45,670 nucleotides of DNA, from assembly GCA_016929595.1 (NCBI GenBank), contig JAFGIN010000105.1:1-45670 (forward strand). The letters are read 5' to 3'. Both the position numbers and the translations under genes were made by a program. The number at the start of each line of letters is the position of its first letter. Within the stretch, counting starts at the first letter, position 1. This document shows positions 1 through 8,816 of the stretch, one piece after another. The notes under the pieces were generated by a model. That model saw only the letters and a list, made by a program, of their open reading frames with translations, was not told the DNA's origin and made no database searches. The stretch comes from Chitinispirillaceae bacterium. GTDB taxonomy: Bacteria > Fibrobacterota > Chitinivibrionia > Chitinivibrionales > Chitinispirillaceae.

Positions 1-139
1 AGGTGCTTAACGCTGTGTTAATGGAGTGTTTATTCAGCAAATCCATAAATTTCTGCCCAGATGAAAGCCTCCGCATATACCCTCCGATAGTCGCCTGGGA
101 GTCGCGACCAAGATCCTCACGAAGGTCATTGGCAATCAA
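1..139 (-). CDS. Partial unknown ORF running off the left edge
   Basis: A minus-strand frame is open from about 139 to base 1 (46 codons, no stop). It could start with TTG at 139-137, overlapping the TGA stop of the gene upstream (138-136). The translated text contains NDLREDLGRDSQATIGGYM, which looks like real soluble protein. The same frame has a TAA about 24 bases further upstream. It may therefore be a separate coupled gene or the frameshifted tail of the 229-residue protein. No family was recognised. Confidence 0.35.
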   Translation of the reverse strand, partial: MIANDLREDLGRDSQATIGGYMRRLSSGQKFMDLLNKHSINTALST

Positions 140-825
140 TATAGTTCCACAGCACTCTTCTTATAATCCATATACTTCTCTTCAGAAAACAACATAATCA
201 TTGTACTGAGGTCCGGACGCGGATTGAGGGATGAATTTACTTCGGTAAAACCGGTTGGAATTCCTTTGTATACCGCATCTAAAGATGGAGCATAATTCAT
301 ATCACCTTCTACCCTGTATAAGGTCAAAACTGTTTCAAAAGCAATTCCAGTATCGGCAGATATGTCATAACATACCTTGATCCTGCTTAAAATTGTATTG
401 AGTCTCTGCAACTGAGCCAGAACATTTGCAGTCTTTTTTGCGTCTGTCGAGAAATCTCCCGGTAATTTTGTACCTCGCAATAATTGTGTAGCTTCAAGAC
501 AACCGTCTGTTGAACTGGCATATTCAATATTGATATGCCACCAATAATATTTGGGTTTATTATTGGGAACACCATCAATCGATTCCCCGGCACCATTCTC
601 CATTTCATCGTGACAATCTTTTACATTTTCCAGGTTCTTTATAATTCCTCTGGATTCCAGAAATGAGCAGATTTTCTTTACTTCTCCTGTAAAAGACTCG
701 ATTTTGCATTCCCTCTCCCTTTCTGTTAAAGAGTTCAGGTCATTCGCAATACTGTTTTCAGTTGGAATATAAGAGTCGGCTTTTTCATCGGGTGTTATAT
801 AAACCGGTTCGTTTTTCTTTTCCAC
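136..825 (-). CDS. Hypothetical protein, fourth gene of the M23 cassette
   Basis: This encodes 229 residues from a GTG start at 825, with an AAGGG purine stretch a few bases upstream. There is no signal peptide or membrane segment, so it is probably cytoplasmic. The N-terminal 50 residues are highly charged; the rest is mixed alpha/beta with a KYYWWHINIEY stretch near residue 92. It lies 23 bases downstream of the lipoprotein gene on the same strand, so it belongs to the operon that starts at 4055. No family was recognised. It ends in SAVELY at a TGA, and a frame just beside that stop stays open to the window edge, so a frameshift is possible. Given its place after an M23-like gene and a lipoprotein gene, a cassette accessory role is only inference. 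Confidence 0.6.
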   Translation of the reverse strand: MEKKNEPVYITPDEKADSYIPTENSIANDLNSLTERERECKIESFTGEVKKICSFLESRGIIKNLENVKDCHDEMENGAGESIDGVPNNKPKYYWWHINIEYASSTDGCLEATQLLRGTKLPGDFSTDAKKTANVLAQLQRLNTILSRIKVCYDISADTGIAFETVLTLYRVEGDMNYAPSLDAVYKGIPTGFTEVNSSLNPRPDLSTMIMLFSEEKYMDYKKSAVELY

Positions 826-848
826 AGGGATCCCTTTTCGATTATGTG

Positions 849-1541
849 CTAATTGTCCTTATTTGCAGCAAAGAAAATCAAGTCTGTTCGTTTAATAGTA
901 TCGCAGCAAATATAACTTGAGTCTGTTGTTATTTGACCAAACCAGCGTTTTTTTACACCTTCAAGTGCAATCGAATTTTCTAATTTGTCTTTGTTTTCTT
1001 CAAATAATTCCTTTGGAAACCAGTAACAGAGCCTGAAGGGTATCGGATTACCAGATGAGCATATACATTTACCAATTTTATGCTTGTATGTCATACTTGA
1101 ATCTGGTTCAAGTTGATCTACCCAGAATGAGCGAAAAGCTGAAACATACCCACCTCCCGTAAATCTCTTTTTTGCAGAATCTGAAACAACAAAAAGTACA
1201 AACGCCAGCGTTTTCGTCCCCTGATTACCATAATGATATGGCGGGATATAAATAATTTTTTCTTTTGATACATTCGTAAAAGTCATTTTCAGGTAAACAT
1301 TAGTGTCTACAATAAATTCTCCTGTAAACTTAAGTCCATTGCTGGTACCAGATACCGGCGTACATATACTAATGTCAAATTGAATATCTTCCAATGATTC
1401 GTTTAGGTTTTGACTGTTCTCATTCAGATTTCCGCTCTTATACAGTGAACTACCATTATCAGTTTTTTTCTGACATGACAAAAAAAACATCATCCAGATA
1501 ATCACAAAAAATGATACTTTTTGATTGATTAAAATTATCAT
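849..1541 (-). CDS. Putative lipoprotein, possible immunity protein of the M23 cassette
   Basis: This is a 230-residue exported protein. The N-terminus has a hydrophobic segment (residues 8-22) ending FFLSC then QKKTDN, a plausible lipoprotein cleavage site at Cys23. The mature part is beta-rich and includes DTNVYLKMTFTNVSKEKI, which resembles an Ig-like or DUF-type sandwich. Its ATG overlaps the stop of the M23-like gene upstream in an ATGA junction (1538-1541), so translation of the two is likely coupled. A periplasm-facing lipoprotein coupled to a peptidoglycan-targeting effector is the usual layout of an immunity gene, but that role is inferred from position only. No named family was recognised. 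Confidence 0.65.
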   Translation of the reverse strand: MIILINQKVSFFVIIWMMFFLSCQKKTDNGSSLYKSGNLNENSQNLNESLEDIQFDISICTPVSGTSNGLKFTGEFIVDTNVYLKMTFTNVSKEKIIYIPPYHYGNQGTKTLAFVLFVVSDSAKKRFTGGGYVSAFRSFWVDQLEPDSSMTYKHKIGKCICSSGNPIPFRLCYWFPKELFEENKDKLENSIALEGVKKRWFGQITTDSSYICCDTIKRTDLIFFAANKDN

Positions 1542-3280
1542 TTTAATTTCTTTTTCGTATTATTAAAAACTTTTCTGTAATACTCATTTAATACCAGATA
1601 TCTTGAAACATTTCCCCTGTGCTCAACCCAGGCGGGCCATGTTAAAATGTCACATGTTTCAATATAATTTGTAAACAATTCAATATTCGCACCATTGCAA
1701 AGCCATGAGCGTATTTGAGATTCATTGTCAAGTGCAATTTGAACCATACGTTCTTTATTCAAACCTTTAATTTTACTTTTTAAATCGTTAATAATTGATG
1801 ATAATGCCGAAGTCTCAAGAGACTGCTTGAGGCCTTTAAACGACTCACACTTGCATGAATATACCATACCAGAAAGAATTAAAGGATAAATATTTTCTGG
1901 TTGATGCCCGGCATGATATATCAGATATTGAAATGATTCTCTAAACTGTTTGTTATACAAAGGGTGACTTGTATCGATGTACGGAAAAAAGACTCTCATA
2001 TATTTGTATTTCTCAAGCAGAATCACCGCTTCCCTGAGTATTATAAAGTTAAATTTTTCCGGATCAAGAATATTTACCGCTATCGCTGAAGATGTAGCGG
2101 TTTTTGAATTAACCTCCTCTATCTTGATACAATCCATCAAATCCTGCCATCGAGCTTCAGCTGCATCTGGAGTATCAGCAGATTTTCCTATAGCTTGCCA
2201 GTTCTCATTTGACCATTGCCCAAAAGTATTTTTTAAGGGGCCTCCCAACCTCCCGACCTGATCCAGCCCCCCAATCTGGACAAACCACTGTTTGATTGCC
2301 CACTCTTTAAGCTCTTTTTCACGTAAGAAATACTGTTCGATAAGATGAACAGGATTATAATGCCAGACCTTTTTACTTGAAGGCAAGGTGACCCTGGCAT
2401 TTTTTGCTTCATCCCAGAAATTGTATGGTTTAATAGCCTCAGGTGAAGCTTTCTTATGTAATCTACTTTCAATGGTCTTACACACGATGTCCCAGTTTAC
2501 AGCATTTTCATTTATAAAAAAGCACGCATAATCTCTGAACGTTGTTGCCTGCGGATTATTTTTGTAAAAGTCGGTTATCTCATCCTCACTCCAGTTTTTA
2601 TCCTTGTTTTTATCAATAATATTACCAAGAATCACAGCAATGTAGCTGTTGTCACAATTGATATTGTCATCATGATCCTCCCTTGTTGTCCAATTGCCCG
2701 GCAGAATTTCCTGTGAAAAAACACCCCAGTGAAACATGGGTGCCCGGTAATTTTTTATAACTGTTTTGGAACCATATACACCGACTGTCCAGATGACATC
2801 TCCAGCCTTAACAGCCCTGTCTATTTTGCAGACTTCCCCCTTTTTTAAATTTTCACATAGTTTTATATCTATTTCGCCGTTAACCCACAACCACGAGAAA
2901 TCTCCCAAAACCGGGTTCGAACTTTCCAGAGATTCGCAATTCAAGTGCTGATAAAGACTGTAATAAACTGTAGATTTCAAAGTATGCTTTACAAGAATAA
3001 AATTATTGCTCCCGTAATGTTTTATTGCAACCCCTTCTTCACCAAGACGGGCTGCAACAATCACCCCATCAGCCATGCAATGAATTTTCTCTCCTTGTGG
3101 GGCATGGATATGAATCCCACCATGCCATATAGTATTTGATCCAAGAGGAAAATATCCACCTTTATAATCCTTCTCAACATGCACATGATATTTTTCAAGA
3201 AGTTTTTCTGATGGTAATAATCCGGCAGGTATTTTATTCTGGTTATCTCCAAAATTTTCTACAGGTAAAACAAAGTTCAT
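1538..3280 (-). CDS. M23-like (LytM/lysostaphin fold) protein, candidate secreted effector
   Basis: The protein has 580 residues, an ATG at 3280 and a GGGAG site 8 bases upstream. It has no signal peptide. Residues about 45-190 read as an M23 peptidase domain: WHGGIHIHAPQGEKIHCMADG, KHTLKSTVYYSLYQHL and APMFHWGVF line up with the family's HxxxD, YxH and HxH blocks. Two key positions differ: the Asp of HxxxD is His57, and the first His of HxH is Met182, while His53, His112 and His184 remain. It may bind metal differently or be inactive. A later segment contains KKVWHYNPVHLIEQ (about residues 310-325), a motif I associate with M23-containing type VI effectors. Lack of an export signal plus the Ig-like-domain gene 28 bases upstream fits secretion by a contractile system (inference). 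Confidence 0.7.
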   Translation of the reverse strand: MNFVLPVENFGDNQNKIPAGLLPSEKLLEKYHVHVEKDYKGGYFPLGSNTIWHGGIHIHAPQGEKIHCMADGVIVAARLGEEGVAIKHYGSNNFILVKHTLKSTVYYSLYQHLNCESLESSNPVLGDFSWLWVNGEIDIKLCENLKKGEVCKIDRAVKAGDVIWTVGVYGSKTVIKNYRAPMFHWGVFSQEILPGNWTTREDHDDNINCDNSYIAVILGNIIDKNKDKNWSEDEITDFYKNNPQATTFRDYACFFINENAVNWDIVCKTIESRLHKKASPEAIKPYNFWDEAKNARVTLPSSKKVWHYNPVHLIEQYFLREKELKEWAIKQWFVQIGGLDQVGRLGGPLKNTFGQWSNENWQAIGKSADTPDAAEARWQDLMDCIKIEEVNSKTATSSAIAVNILDPEKFNFIILREAVILLEKYKYMRVFFPYIDTSHPLYNKQFRESFQYLIYHAGHQPENIYPLILSGMVYSCKCESFKGLKQSLETSALSSIINDLKSKIKGLNKERMVQIALDNESQIRSWLCNGANIELFTNYIETCDILTWPAWVEHRGNVSRYLVLNEYYRKVFNNTKKKLK

Positions 3281-3308
3281 TCAATCACTCCCGCTGAATA
3301 TCCTTAAA

Positions 3309-4055
3309 CTATATAGAAAATTGAAACGCATCTGAAAAAACAACCGGTATCTCGCACCGCTCACTCGCCTTACTCTTTACAATCCCCTCAAACGCCAGCT
3401 TCGACTCTTCACCTTTTCCACTCTTATCCGTAACCACCCACTCACCCCTGCCAACACCATTTTCGATTTTCCCCTTAGCAGTAGCAACACACATAGGCGG
3501 ATCTTCCGCGACATCGTAAATATCAAAAGTGACTCCGACACCTTCAGGTATACCAGTAACATCAACGATAAGAATGATCGTATCACCAAAAGATGCGCTA
3601 TCTGCAGATTTCTCAACCTCAGCCTTTTTTTCAGCCTCTTTCTTATGTTCCCACCGAGGATTGGCAACTGTTACCGGGCCGCTCACCACCTCAAGATCGT
3701 CAGTGAGACACACCTCTTCTGCAGCCTCCTCATCCTTACCGAAAGGAAAACTCATGGTATAATGAGCAGTTGACATCATTTTTCTTATATGGGGATCCCG
3801 AAGCGCATTATAGGGATATTGAAGAGGCATGATAATGCCATCATCAACAAGTTTTTTCAAAAAAGCGATTCGACCCCGGCGATCATCATACCGCTGACAG
3901 AACTTATTAATATTGTAGTTCATCGCCTCGACCGGAGTCAGTGAAGACATCACCTGCATCGTCAACATGATCAGTTTGTGCAGCGGAAGATCTATGAGAT
4001 AATTGTATACCTTACCGAAGTCACTTTCTGTAAATGGACAATTTAATGGATTCAT
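3309..4055 (-). CDS. Protein with C-terminal Ig-like domain shared with the Hcp-like protein at 34058
   Basis: The protein has 248 residues, with an ATG at 4055 and a GAGAGG site upstream. Residues 1-115 are an unrecognised helical domain. From about residue 131 it contains NPRWEHKKEAEKK followed by a beta-sandwich-like domain: FGDTIILIVDVTGIPEGVGV, then EWVV and CEIPV. The same pattern (NPCWAH, EGDTVKLTVDINGMQEGEAV, EWIV, CNIPI) forms the C-terminus of the 381-residue protein at 34058-35203, so the two share a homologous module. It is the first gene of a minus-strand operon and lies 28 bases before the M23-like gene. I infer an adaptor or carrier for that protein. It has no export signal. 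The exact function is unknown. Confidence 0.6.
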   Translation of the reverse strand: MNPLNCPFTESDFGKVYNYLIDLPLHKLIMLTMQVMSSLTPVEAMNYNINKFCQRYDDRRGRIAFLKKLVDDGIIMPLQYPYNALRDPHIRKMMSTAHYTMSFPFGKDEEAAEEVCLTDDLEVVSGPVTVANPRWEHKKEAEKKAEVEKSADSASFGDTIILIVDVTGIPEGVGVTFDIYDVAEDPPMCVATAKGKIENGVGRGEWVVTDKSGKGEESKLAFEGIVKSKASERCEIPVVFSDAFQFSI

Positions 4056-4389
4056 ATAAGTAATGCCTCTCTTTAACTACATATTTAGCACTGAATACAG
4101 AGCTCTATTTGCATTCCCTTTTTCACATTTTTCGCGATTCCCTCATCCGCCTTATTTCACTTCGCTCAGTACAGGTCGACACGTTGAATTCACCTCTATT
4201 CGTACCCCCCCATTAACGGCTTATCTTTACCCATACTTGACTCAGCATTGCGAGGAAACTGTATTTTGGCTTTGATGCTTGCTCATTATAAAATGCTTGT
4301 AGAGCATCTATTATTGTAGCAAAAGAGTTATTCTACGTTTCCTCTTTCCCTGTAGGGGAAACATTATTAGTAAAAAACCATGCGTCTAT
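4056..4389. other. Intergenic, 334 bases
   Basis: This is the gap between the start of the Ig-like-domain gene (4055, minus) and the end of the transposase. It must hold the promoter of the minus-strand cassette. A plus-strand reading frame here has a low-complexity Phe/Pro/Ser translation and no ribosome site, so I do not call it. One REP-like hairpin lies at its right end (4346-4360). Confidence 0.6.
4346..4360 (+). repeat. REP-like hairpin next to the RAYT gene
   Basis: TTCCC-TGTAG-GGGAA forms a 5-bp stem, with a GTAG tetranucleotide in the loop. It differs by one base from the reverse complement of the hairpin at 4862-4876. It is followed by ACATTAT, where the other copy has TCATTAT. The two copies point in opposite directions around the transposase. 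Confidence 0.55.
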
Positions 4390-4854
4390 TTAGAAAAACG
4401 TAAACAAATATTTCTCATCATATTCAATCCCAAATTTTTCCAGTAACATGATATACTCCTGCTTAAATGTTGATTTTTTGTGGTGCTCTTCTTGATTCTT
4501 AATGTATCGAAACACATCTTCAACTTGAGAACGACTGTAAGTAAATGCACCATACCCTTCTTGCCAGGAGAATTTCCCATAAAACCACTTTTTATCATTA
4601 ATAAATGATGATGAACTTTTTTTAATAGTACCTACTAAGTCTGAAATGCTTTGAGTATGGTGTAATCCTAAGAAAATATGAATATGGTCCTCTACACCAT
4701 TAACGATAATTGACTTGTTTTTAAGATTGGTAATTGTTCCACTTATGTATTTGAAAATTTGTTCATTAAATTCGCTATTCCGCAATAAACACTGTTTATT
4801 TGCCACTGCGAAAACAATTTGCACATACAACTTTGTATAAACACCTGGCTTCAT
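4390..4854 (-). CDS. IS200-like Y1 transposase of the REP-associated (RAYT) type
   Basis: The protein has 154 residues from the ATG at 4854. The frame extends 26 codons further upstream, but the conserved protein starts at MKPGVYTKLYVQIVFAVAN, with a GGAGGGG site about 10 bases before it. HUH-type features are visible: VNGVEDHIHIFLGL carries the His-x-His metal pair, and QEGYGAFTYSRSQVEDVFRYI contains the tyrosine region and helix of Y1 (TnpA) transposases. The C-terminal YIKNQEEHHKKSTFKQEY is typical of the family. Length matches single-domain IS200/RAYT proteins. Similar hairpins lie on each side in opposite orientation, and there is no partner TnpB, so a domesticated REP-mobilising RAYT is more likely than a full IS605 element. 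It appears intact. Confidence 0.88.
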   Translation of the reverse strand: MKPGVYTKLYVQIVFAVANKQCLLRNSEFNEQIFKYISGTITNLKNKSIIVNGVEDHIHIFLGLHHTQSISDLVGTIKKSSSSFINDKKWFYGKFSWQEGYGAFTYSRSQVEDVFRYIKNQEEHHKKSTFKQEYIMLLEKFGIEYDEKYLFTFF

Positions 4855-4861
4855 ATAATGA

Positions 4862-4876
4862 TTCCCCTCCAGGGAA
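4862..4876 (-). repeat. REP-like hairpin upstream of the RAYT gene
   Basis: Read on the minus strand it is TTCCC-TGGAG-GGGAA, a 5-bp stem with GGAG in the loop. It is followed by TCATTATATG, so the repeat also supplies the purine-rich ribosome site of the transposase. It is an inverted copy of the hairpin at 4346-4360 (one mismatch in 15). Confidence 0.55.
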
Positions 4877-4917
4877 TAAGAGGATTTTGGGATGCGCTCT
4901 TTACTACAATAGTTAAA

Positions 4918-4930
4918 GGGCCTACAGCCC
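4918..4930 (-). repeat. Second upstream hairpin with TGTAG loop
   Basis: On the minus strand this reads GGGC-TGTAG-GCCC, a 4-bp stem and the same TGTAG loop as the 4346 hairpin. It lies about 55 bases upstream of the transposase start, in the same orientation as the 4862 hairpin. It may be part of one REP unit with it. Confidence 0.4.
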
Positions 4931-4958
4931 ATTTTTGTAATAAAATCTCGGCTTAGAT

Positions 4959-7900
4959 CTACTCTATCAAACCATTCTCGTCAGTTTTGACTATATATAA
5001 AACAGGTTCGAAAGTACCACAATCACCCACGATAATAAAACCACCATCGTTTGTAATTTCCATCGATGTAGCGGTTTCATCGGCTCCAGATGCTCCGTAG
5101 GTATGTGTCCAGGCAACCGTTCCTGCTGAATTGGTCTTTATTAAACAAAAGTCATATCCACCCGCACCAATAAGTCGAGTGCTACCGGCATACACAAATC
5201 CACCATCACTTGTTTGTCGAACAGCTACAATTCTTTCAACGCTACTATTTTCAGTTTTCCAAACAACATTACCGGAAGCGTTAAGTTTGATTAAAACACA
5301 TTTAGTACTATTGATGCTCGCTGTAATAAATCCACCATCACTCGTTTCTCGAATGGTTCGGCCTTCGAATTCACCAGCAATTTGCTTACACCAAGACACT
5401 GCGCCAGCGCTGTTTTTCTTTACAACAAAAAGATTAAGTGGCATATCGGCCCCGATATAGACAAATCCTCCATCACTTGTTTGTTGACCATCAAAGATAT
5501 GGTATCCTGATTCACAAAAGTTACTCGAATCTGCCCAAATAATATTTCCACTCAAATCAGATTTTATAATATACGGAACAAACATTTCTGAATTTTCGCC
5601 ACCTATGATAAAGCCACCATCAGATGTTTGCTGTGCAAACGCAGGTACTCCATTAATATTATATCTCCGCCAAAAGATCTCCGTTCCATTCGGAACTACC
5701 TTCCAAAGCTTAAATGTATATTCACCTCCACATGCCAGTATAAAGCCATCGGTGGTTTTCCGAATCGAGGTAAATTCATTTCCAAGGCTGTTTGAACCAT
5801 ATGCCTTTGCCCATACAACATTTCCATTTAAATCCAACTTATCAATTTCGGCTAAAGTTGACAAGTCGCCGTTATTCCACTGCTTTCCTGCGATAAAATA
5901 TGAGTCATCATCCCATTGAGCAACCTTTACATTGCCAGAAACAATTGGCTGTTCTATTTTTTTTTCGAATGTAATACACCCGAAATCACCCTGCACCGTC
6001 GCATTCCCCTGCGACAGTTGTACTGTGGTCGATGCCAATGCAGTATTTGCAATTGTAACTTGCCCTGAAGCGACAGACCACTGTTTGAACTTGAACCTGC
6101 TTGCCGGTGTCGCGTTGATCGTTATTGCAGATCCCGAATCGACCGCAATCGGACTGCTTCCCGACGGCGAAGAAACGCTCCCCTTCGCGGCATCTGAAGA
6201 TGTTAACGTAAGTATATATTGTCTCTGAAAAACTGGCGTTATCGTACGATTTTTATTCATTACTAAAGTTAAAACTGTGCCGGTAGCTGAAGTATCCCCT
6301 TTCCACTCTTTAAATCGATAACCAGAGTTAGCAGCTGCATTTGCAGTAAGAGTCACGGTGGCCCCCGCAACATACACCGCCGTATCTTTCTGTTTTGTCA
6401 CACTGCATCCTGCTGGAAGCGGTCCGGTGATAGTGAGGGTATACGTGGGAAGTACTGTTACCGTCGCACTCTTCTCTGTTGATCCGGCACTGTTTGTCAC
6501 TACAACTGTATATATCCCTCCGTGAGCAGTTGTTGCCTGGGGTATTGTCAAAACAGATTCCGTTTTTCCTTCTAACGAGGTGTCTCCCTTCTTCCAGAGA
6601 TAAGTGCAGGCGGGATCTCCTGTTGCCACGACAGAAAGGGTGATCGTCTGACCAGCAGGGACCGTCACTGACTGCGGTGATGTAGTGATAACTGGTGGGT
6701 TCCATGTAGTTGAAGATACTGCTGAACTGGTGTCTGACATACCATCATTATTGCCTGCAATAACACGATAAGAATAATTACCCCCTGACACCAAAGGCGT
6801 GTCTATCACACTTATCTGAGCTGTTGAACAGATACCCGCAAAGATGCCGGAGTTGACAGATCGAACCACCTTATACCATAAAGCTCCATCAACTGCGCTC
6901 CACGACACGGTACAGCTTGTCGCCGAACGCACCGTCACTACAGGTGCCGCAGGCGTTTTCGGAAGGACCCGCAATCTGATAGGAGTAGTGACCACACTAT
7001 CACTTTCATTTCGGACTTTTACAGAATAAACCCCTGCATTTCCTGTTGTAACAGCTGGTAACGATAAACTGCCCGAACCGGGCTGCGAAGTCATAACAGC
7101 ATTATCTTTACTCCACTCAAATTGTGGATTACTTCCTGTTACTTCGACAGTTATGGTAACTGCACTTCCAACCTGTACAGCAGTGTCTTGTGCCTGGCTT
7201 CTTATGGTTAGTTTTGTCAGGGTTGTAGCATTGACAACTGTAGAATATCCGGTACTGCTGGCTGAATTGGAAGCATTTACATGATAAAAATAGGGTGTGG
7301 CGGCAGTCAGCCCTGTATCGATATATGAGTTGCTTCCGGTTGTACCGATTGTTTCAAAAGTTCCAGCCTCAGACCTACTTCGTTGAACCGTATAGGAATT
7401 AGCACCAGAGAGAGAATTCCACAAGATTCTGATCGATGACACCGAGAGTGCCGCAGCAGCAACACCTTCAGGTGGTGATGTAAGCGTAATCGTGCTGTTT
7501 GGTTTTCTGATAACAATGAGAGTATAGACCTTGCTGGCTGAGTCCTGTGATGTCACCGTAATCCTGATACTATTCCCGCCTTCAGTGAGCAGAATCGCCT
7601 CTGATGATGTACCCGAGATGACCTTTTTCTCATTAATCAGTATCGTTGCCAGTGTATCCCCTGATACAGGTGTGATGGTTATCATGCTGTCTATCCAGGA
7701 CACCGTATCCCGGATAGTATCCGGCACGGGCGCATCCTGCTGGAGTAATGTGCCAGCAGATAATTTAACCGATGAAAGCACCGCATCTGACAACGCTGGA
7801 AGCTCTACACTCAATTTTATAATAAGGGTATCTGAAAGATTTCCAGTGTCTCTTGCTATTATTTTTACGACACTGGTTCCGGTATCCGCAGCAATTGCTG

Positions 7901-8537
7901 TATATGAGTAAACGAAATCTATAATTGTATCCTGCAATAGATTACCGTTGAGAAGTGTATATGCCAGAAGATCCCCGTTTTGATCAAAGCAGGTGTCATT
8001 GAGTTTGAGCGAGAATTGAGTTCCTGGTGTAAGATTCAGGGTAAGCGTATCGGAAATATCCCAGGATGGGGCTATATTCCCGGTAGTAACGGATGCTCTG
8101 TTCACGACATTCAGCAGTACAGTATCAGTTCTTAGTGCATTATCTTCGATAAAAATTGTTGCAATAACTTTCTTATCTCCGGCAGTCATGATTTTCCTGC
8201 TCACATTGATTGTATCAGAGTATTCTCTGGAATTTGAAATGAGGGTTGTATCCCATTCCATTGTCCCCTCATTAGTAATAATCTGAAGTGCAGTGCTTTT
8301 TATATATGAAGGAAAGTAATGAATTACAGAAATTTTTACATCATTTTCAACCGTATCGATAATGAGTTGATCACTGATGAATCCTCCTGATGATTCGAGT
8401 ATAATCTTAACACCAGAGTTCGAGGCATTATCCGGATCCGGAAGATCTATACAAAACAGAGATGTCAAAATGTATAGTAATCCAATAAACCCAATCCATT
8501 TTACATTCAGTGAGGATGCAAAAAAATCTTTATGCAT
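4959..8537 (-). CDS. Large modular surface protein: cadherin-like, FN3, Ig-like, InlB-type and TSDGGF repeats
   Basis: The protein has 1192 residues, with an AAAGGA site before the ATG at 8537. A hydrophobic N-terminal segment (about residues 13-29) directs export. Modules in order: two beta-sandwich segments (to about 245), a cadherin-like domain (about 250-345), FN3 (about 350-440), Ig-like (about 440-525), FN3 (about 527-615), Ig-like (about 615-697), and two InlB-type bacterial repeats with SGYRFKEWKG (about 700-850). The C-terminal 330 residues have about seven repeats containing TSDGGF or DGGFI, spaced 45-55 residues apart, probably a beta-propeller. No catalytic motif was seen; attachment or binding is inferred. 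It has no C-terminal sorting-like domain of the kind found elsewhere in this window. It ends 105 bases from the RAYT start. Confidence 0.85.
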   Translation of the reverse strand: MHKDFFASSLNVKWIGFIGLLYILTSLFCIDLPDPDNASNSGVKIILESSGGFISDQLIIDTVENDVKISVIHYFPSYIKSTALQIITNEGTMEWDTTLISNSREYSDTINVSRKIMTAGDKKVIATIFIEDNALRTDTVLLNVVNRASVTTGNIAPSWDISDTLTLNLTPGTQFSLKLNDTCFDQNGDLLAYTLLNGNLLQDTIIDFVYSYTAIAADTGTSVVKIIARDTGNLSDTLIIKLSVELPALSDAVLSSVKLSAGTLLQQDAPVPDTIRDTVSWIDSMITITPVSGDTLATILINEKKVISGTSSEAILLTEGGNSIRITVTSQDSASKVYTLIVIRKPNSTITLTSPPEGVAAAALSVSSIRILWNSLSGANSYTVQRSRSEAGTFETIGTTGSNSYIDTGLTAATPYFYHVNASNSASSTGYSTVVNATTLTKLTIRSQAQDTAVQVGSAVTITVEVTGSNPQFEWSKDNAVMTSQPGSGSLSLPAVTTGNAGVYSVKVRNESDSVVTTPIRLRVLPKTPAAPVVTVRSATSCTVSWSAVDGALWYKVVRSVNSGIFAGICSTAQISVIDTPLVSGGNYSYRVIAGNNDGMSDTSSAVSSTTWNPPVITTSPQSVTVPAGQTITLSVVATGDPACTYLWKKGDTSLEGKTESVLTIPQATTAHGGIYTVVVTNSAGSTEKSATVTVLPTYTLTITGPLPAGCSVTKQKDTAVYVAGATVTLTANAAANSGYRFKEWKGDTSATGTVLTLVMNKNRTITPVFQRQYILTLTSSDAAKGSVSSPSGSSPIAVDSGSAITINATPASRFKFKQWSVASGQVTIANTALASTTVQLSQGNATVQGDFGCITFEKKIEQPIVSGNVKVAQWDDDSYFIAGKQWNNGDLSTLAEIDKLDLNGNVVWAKAYGSNSLGNEFTSIRKTTDGFILACGGEYTFKLWKVVPNGTEIFWRRYNINGVPAFAQQTSDGGFIIGGENSEMFVPYIIKSDLSGNIIWADSSNFCESGYHIFDGQQTSDGGFVYIGADMPLNLFVVKKNSAGAVSWCKQIAGEFEGRTIRETSDGGFITASINSTKCVLIKLNASGNVVWKTENSSVERIVAVRQTSDGGFVYAGSTRLIGAGGYDFCLIKTNSAGTVAWTHTYGASGADETATSMEITNDGGFIIVGDCGTFEPVLYIVKTDENGLIE

Positions 8538-8685
8538 ATCATTCCTTTGGTTAAAGCGTTATAACAGTTCTACAACAAACAACAGATATTCTGTGTCGGT
8601 GATACATACAATTTTGAGTTCTACTTACGAGAATATAATTCCTGTTTGTGCTCTATACAACTGGTTGTTTTTATATATTTATTCT

Positions 8686-8707
8686 GTTACTGCTCAGGAG
8701 TCAGAAT
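8686..8707 (+). repeat. Dispersed CTCAGGAG repeat, copy 1
   Basis: GTTACTGCTCAGGAG followed by TCAGAAT. Two further copies lie at 12319-12340 (opposite strand, 20 of 22 identical) and 33187-33208 (20 of 22). All three copies lie between genes. Confidence 0.6.
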
Positions 8708-8816
8708 AAATCCCGAGCCAGGGAAAAGTATGATCCTTTTTTGCAATTACCTGCATAATTCAGTAAATTGGTATATTTTTTGATTTCACATTATACTCTA
8801 TACTAAAGGCATATCA

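Noticed and set aside
3-197. Plus-strand ORF of 64 codons at the left edge
   Set aside because: It overlaps two minus-strand frames with better protein character and has no ribosome site.
5131-5460. Plus-strand ORFs inside the 1192-residue gene
   Set aside because: They are antisense shadows of the repeated TSDGGF region.
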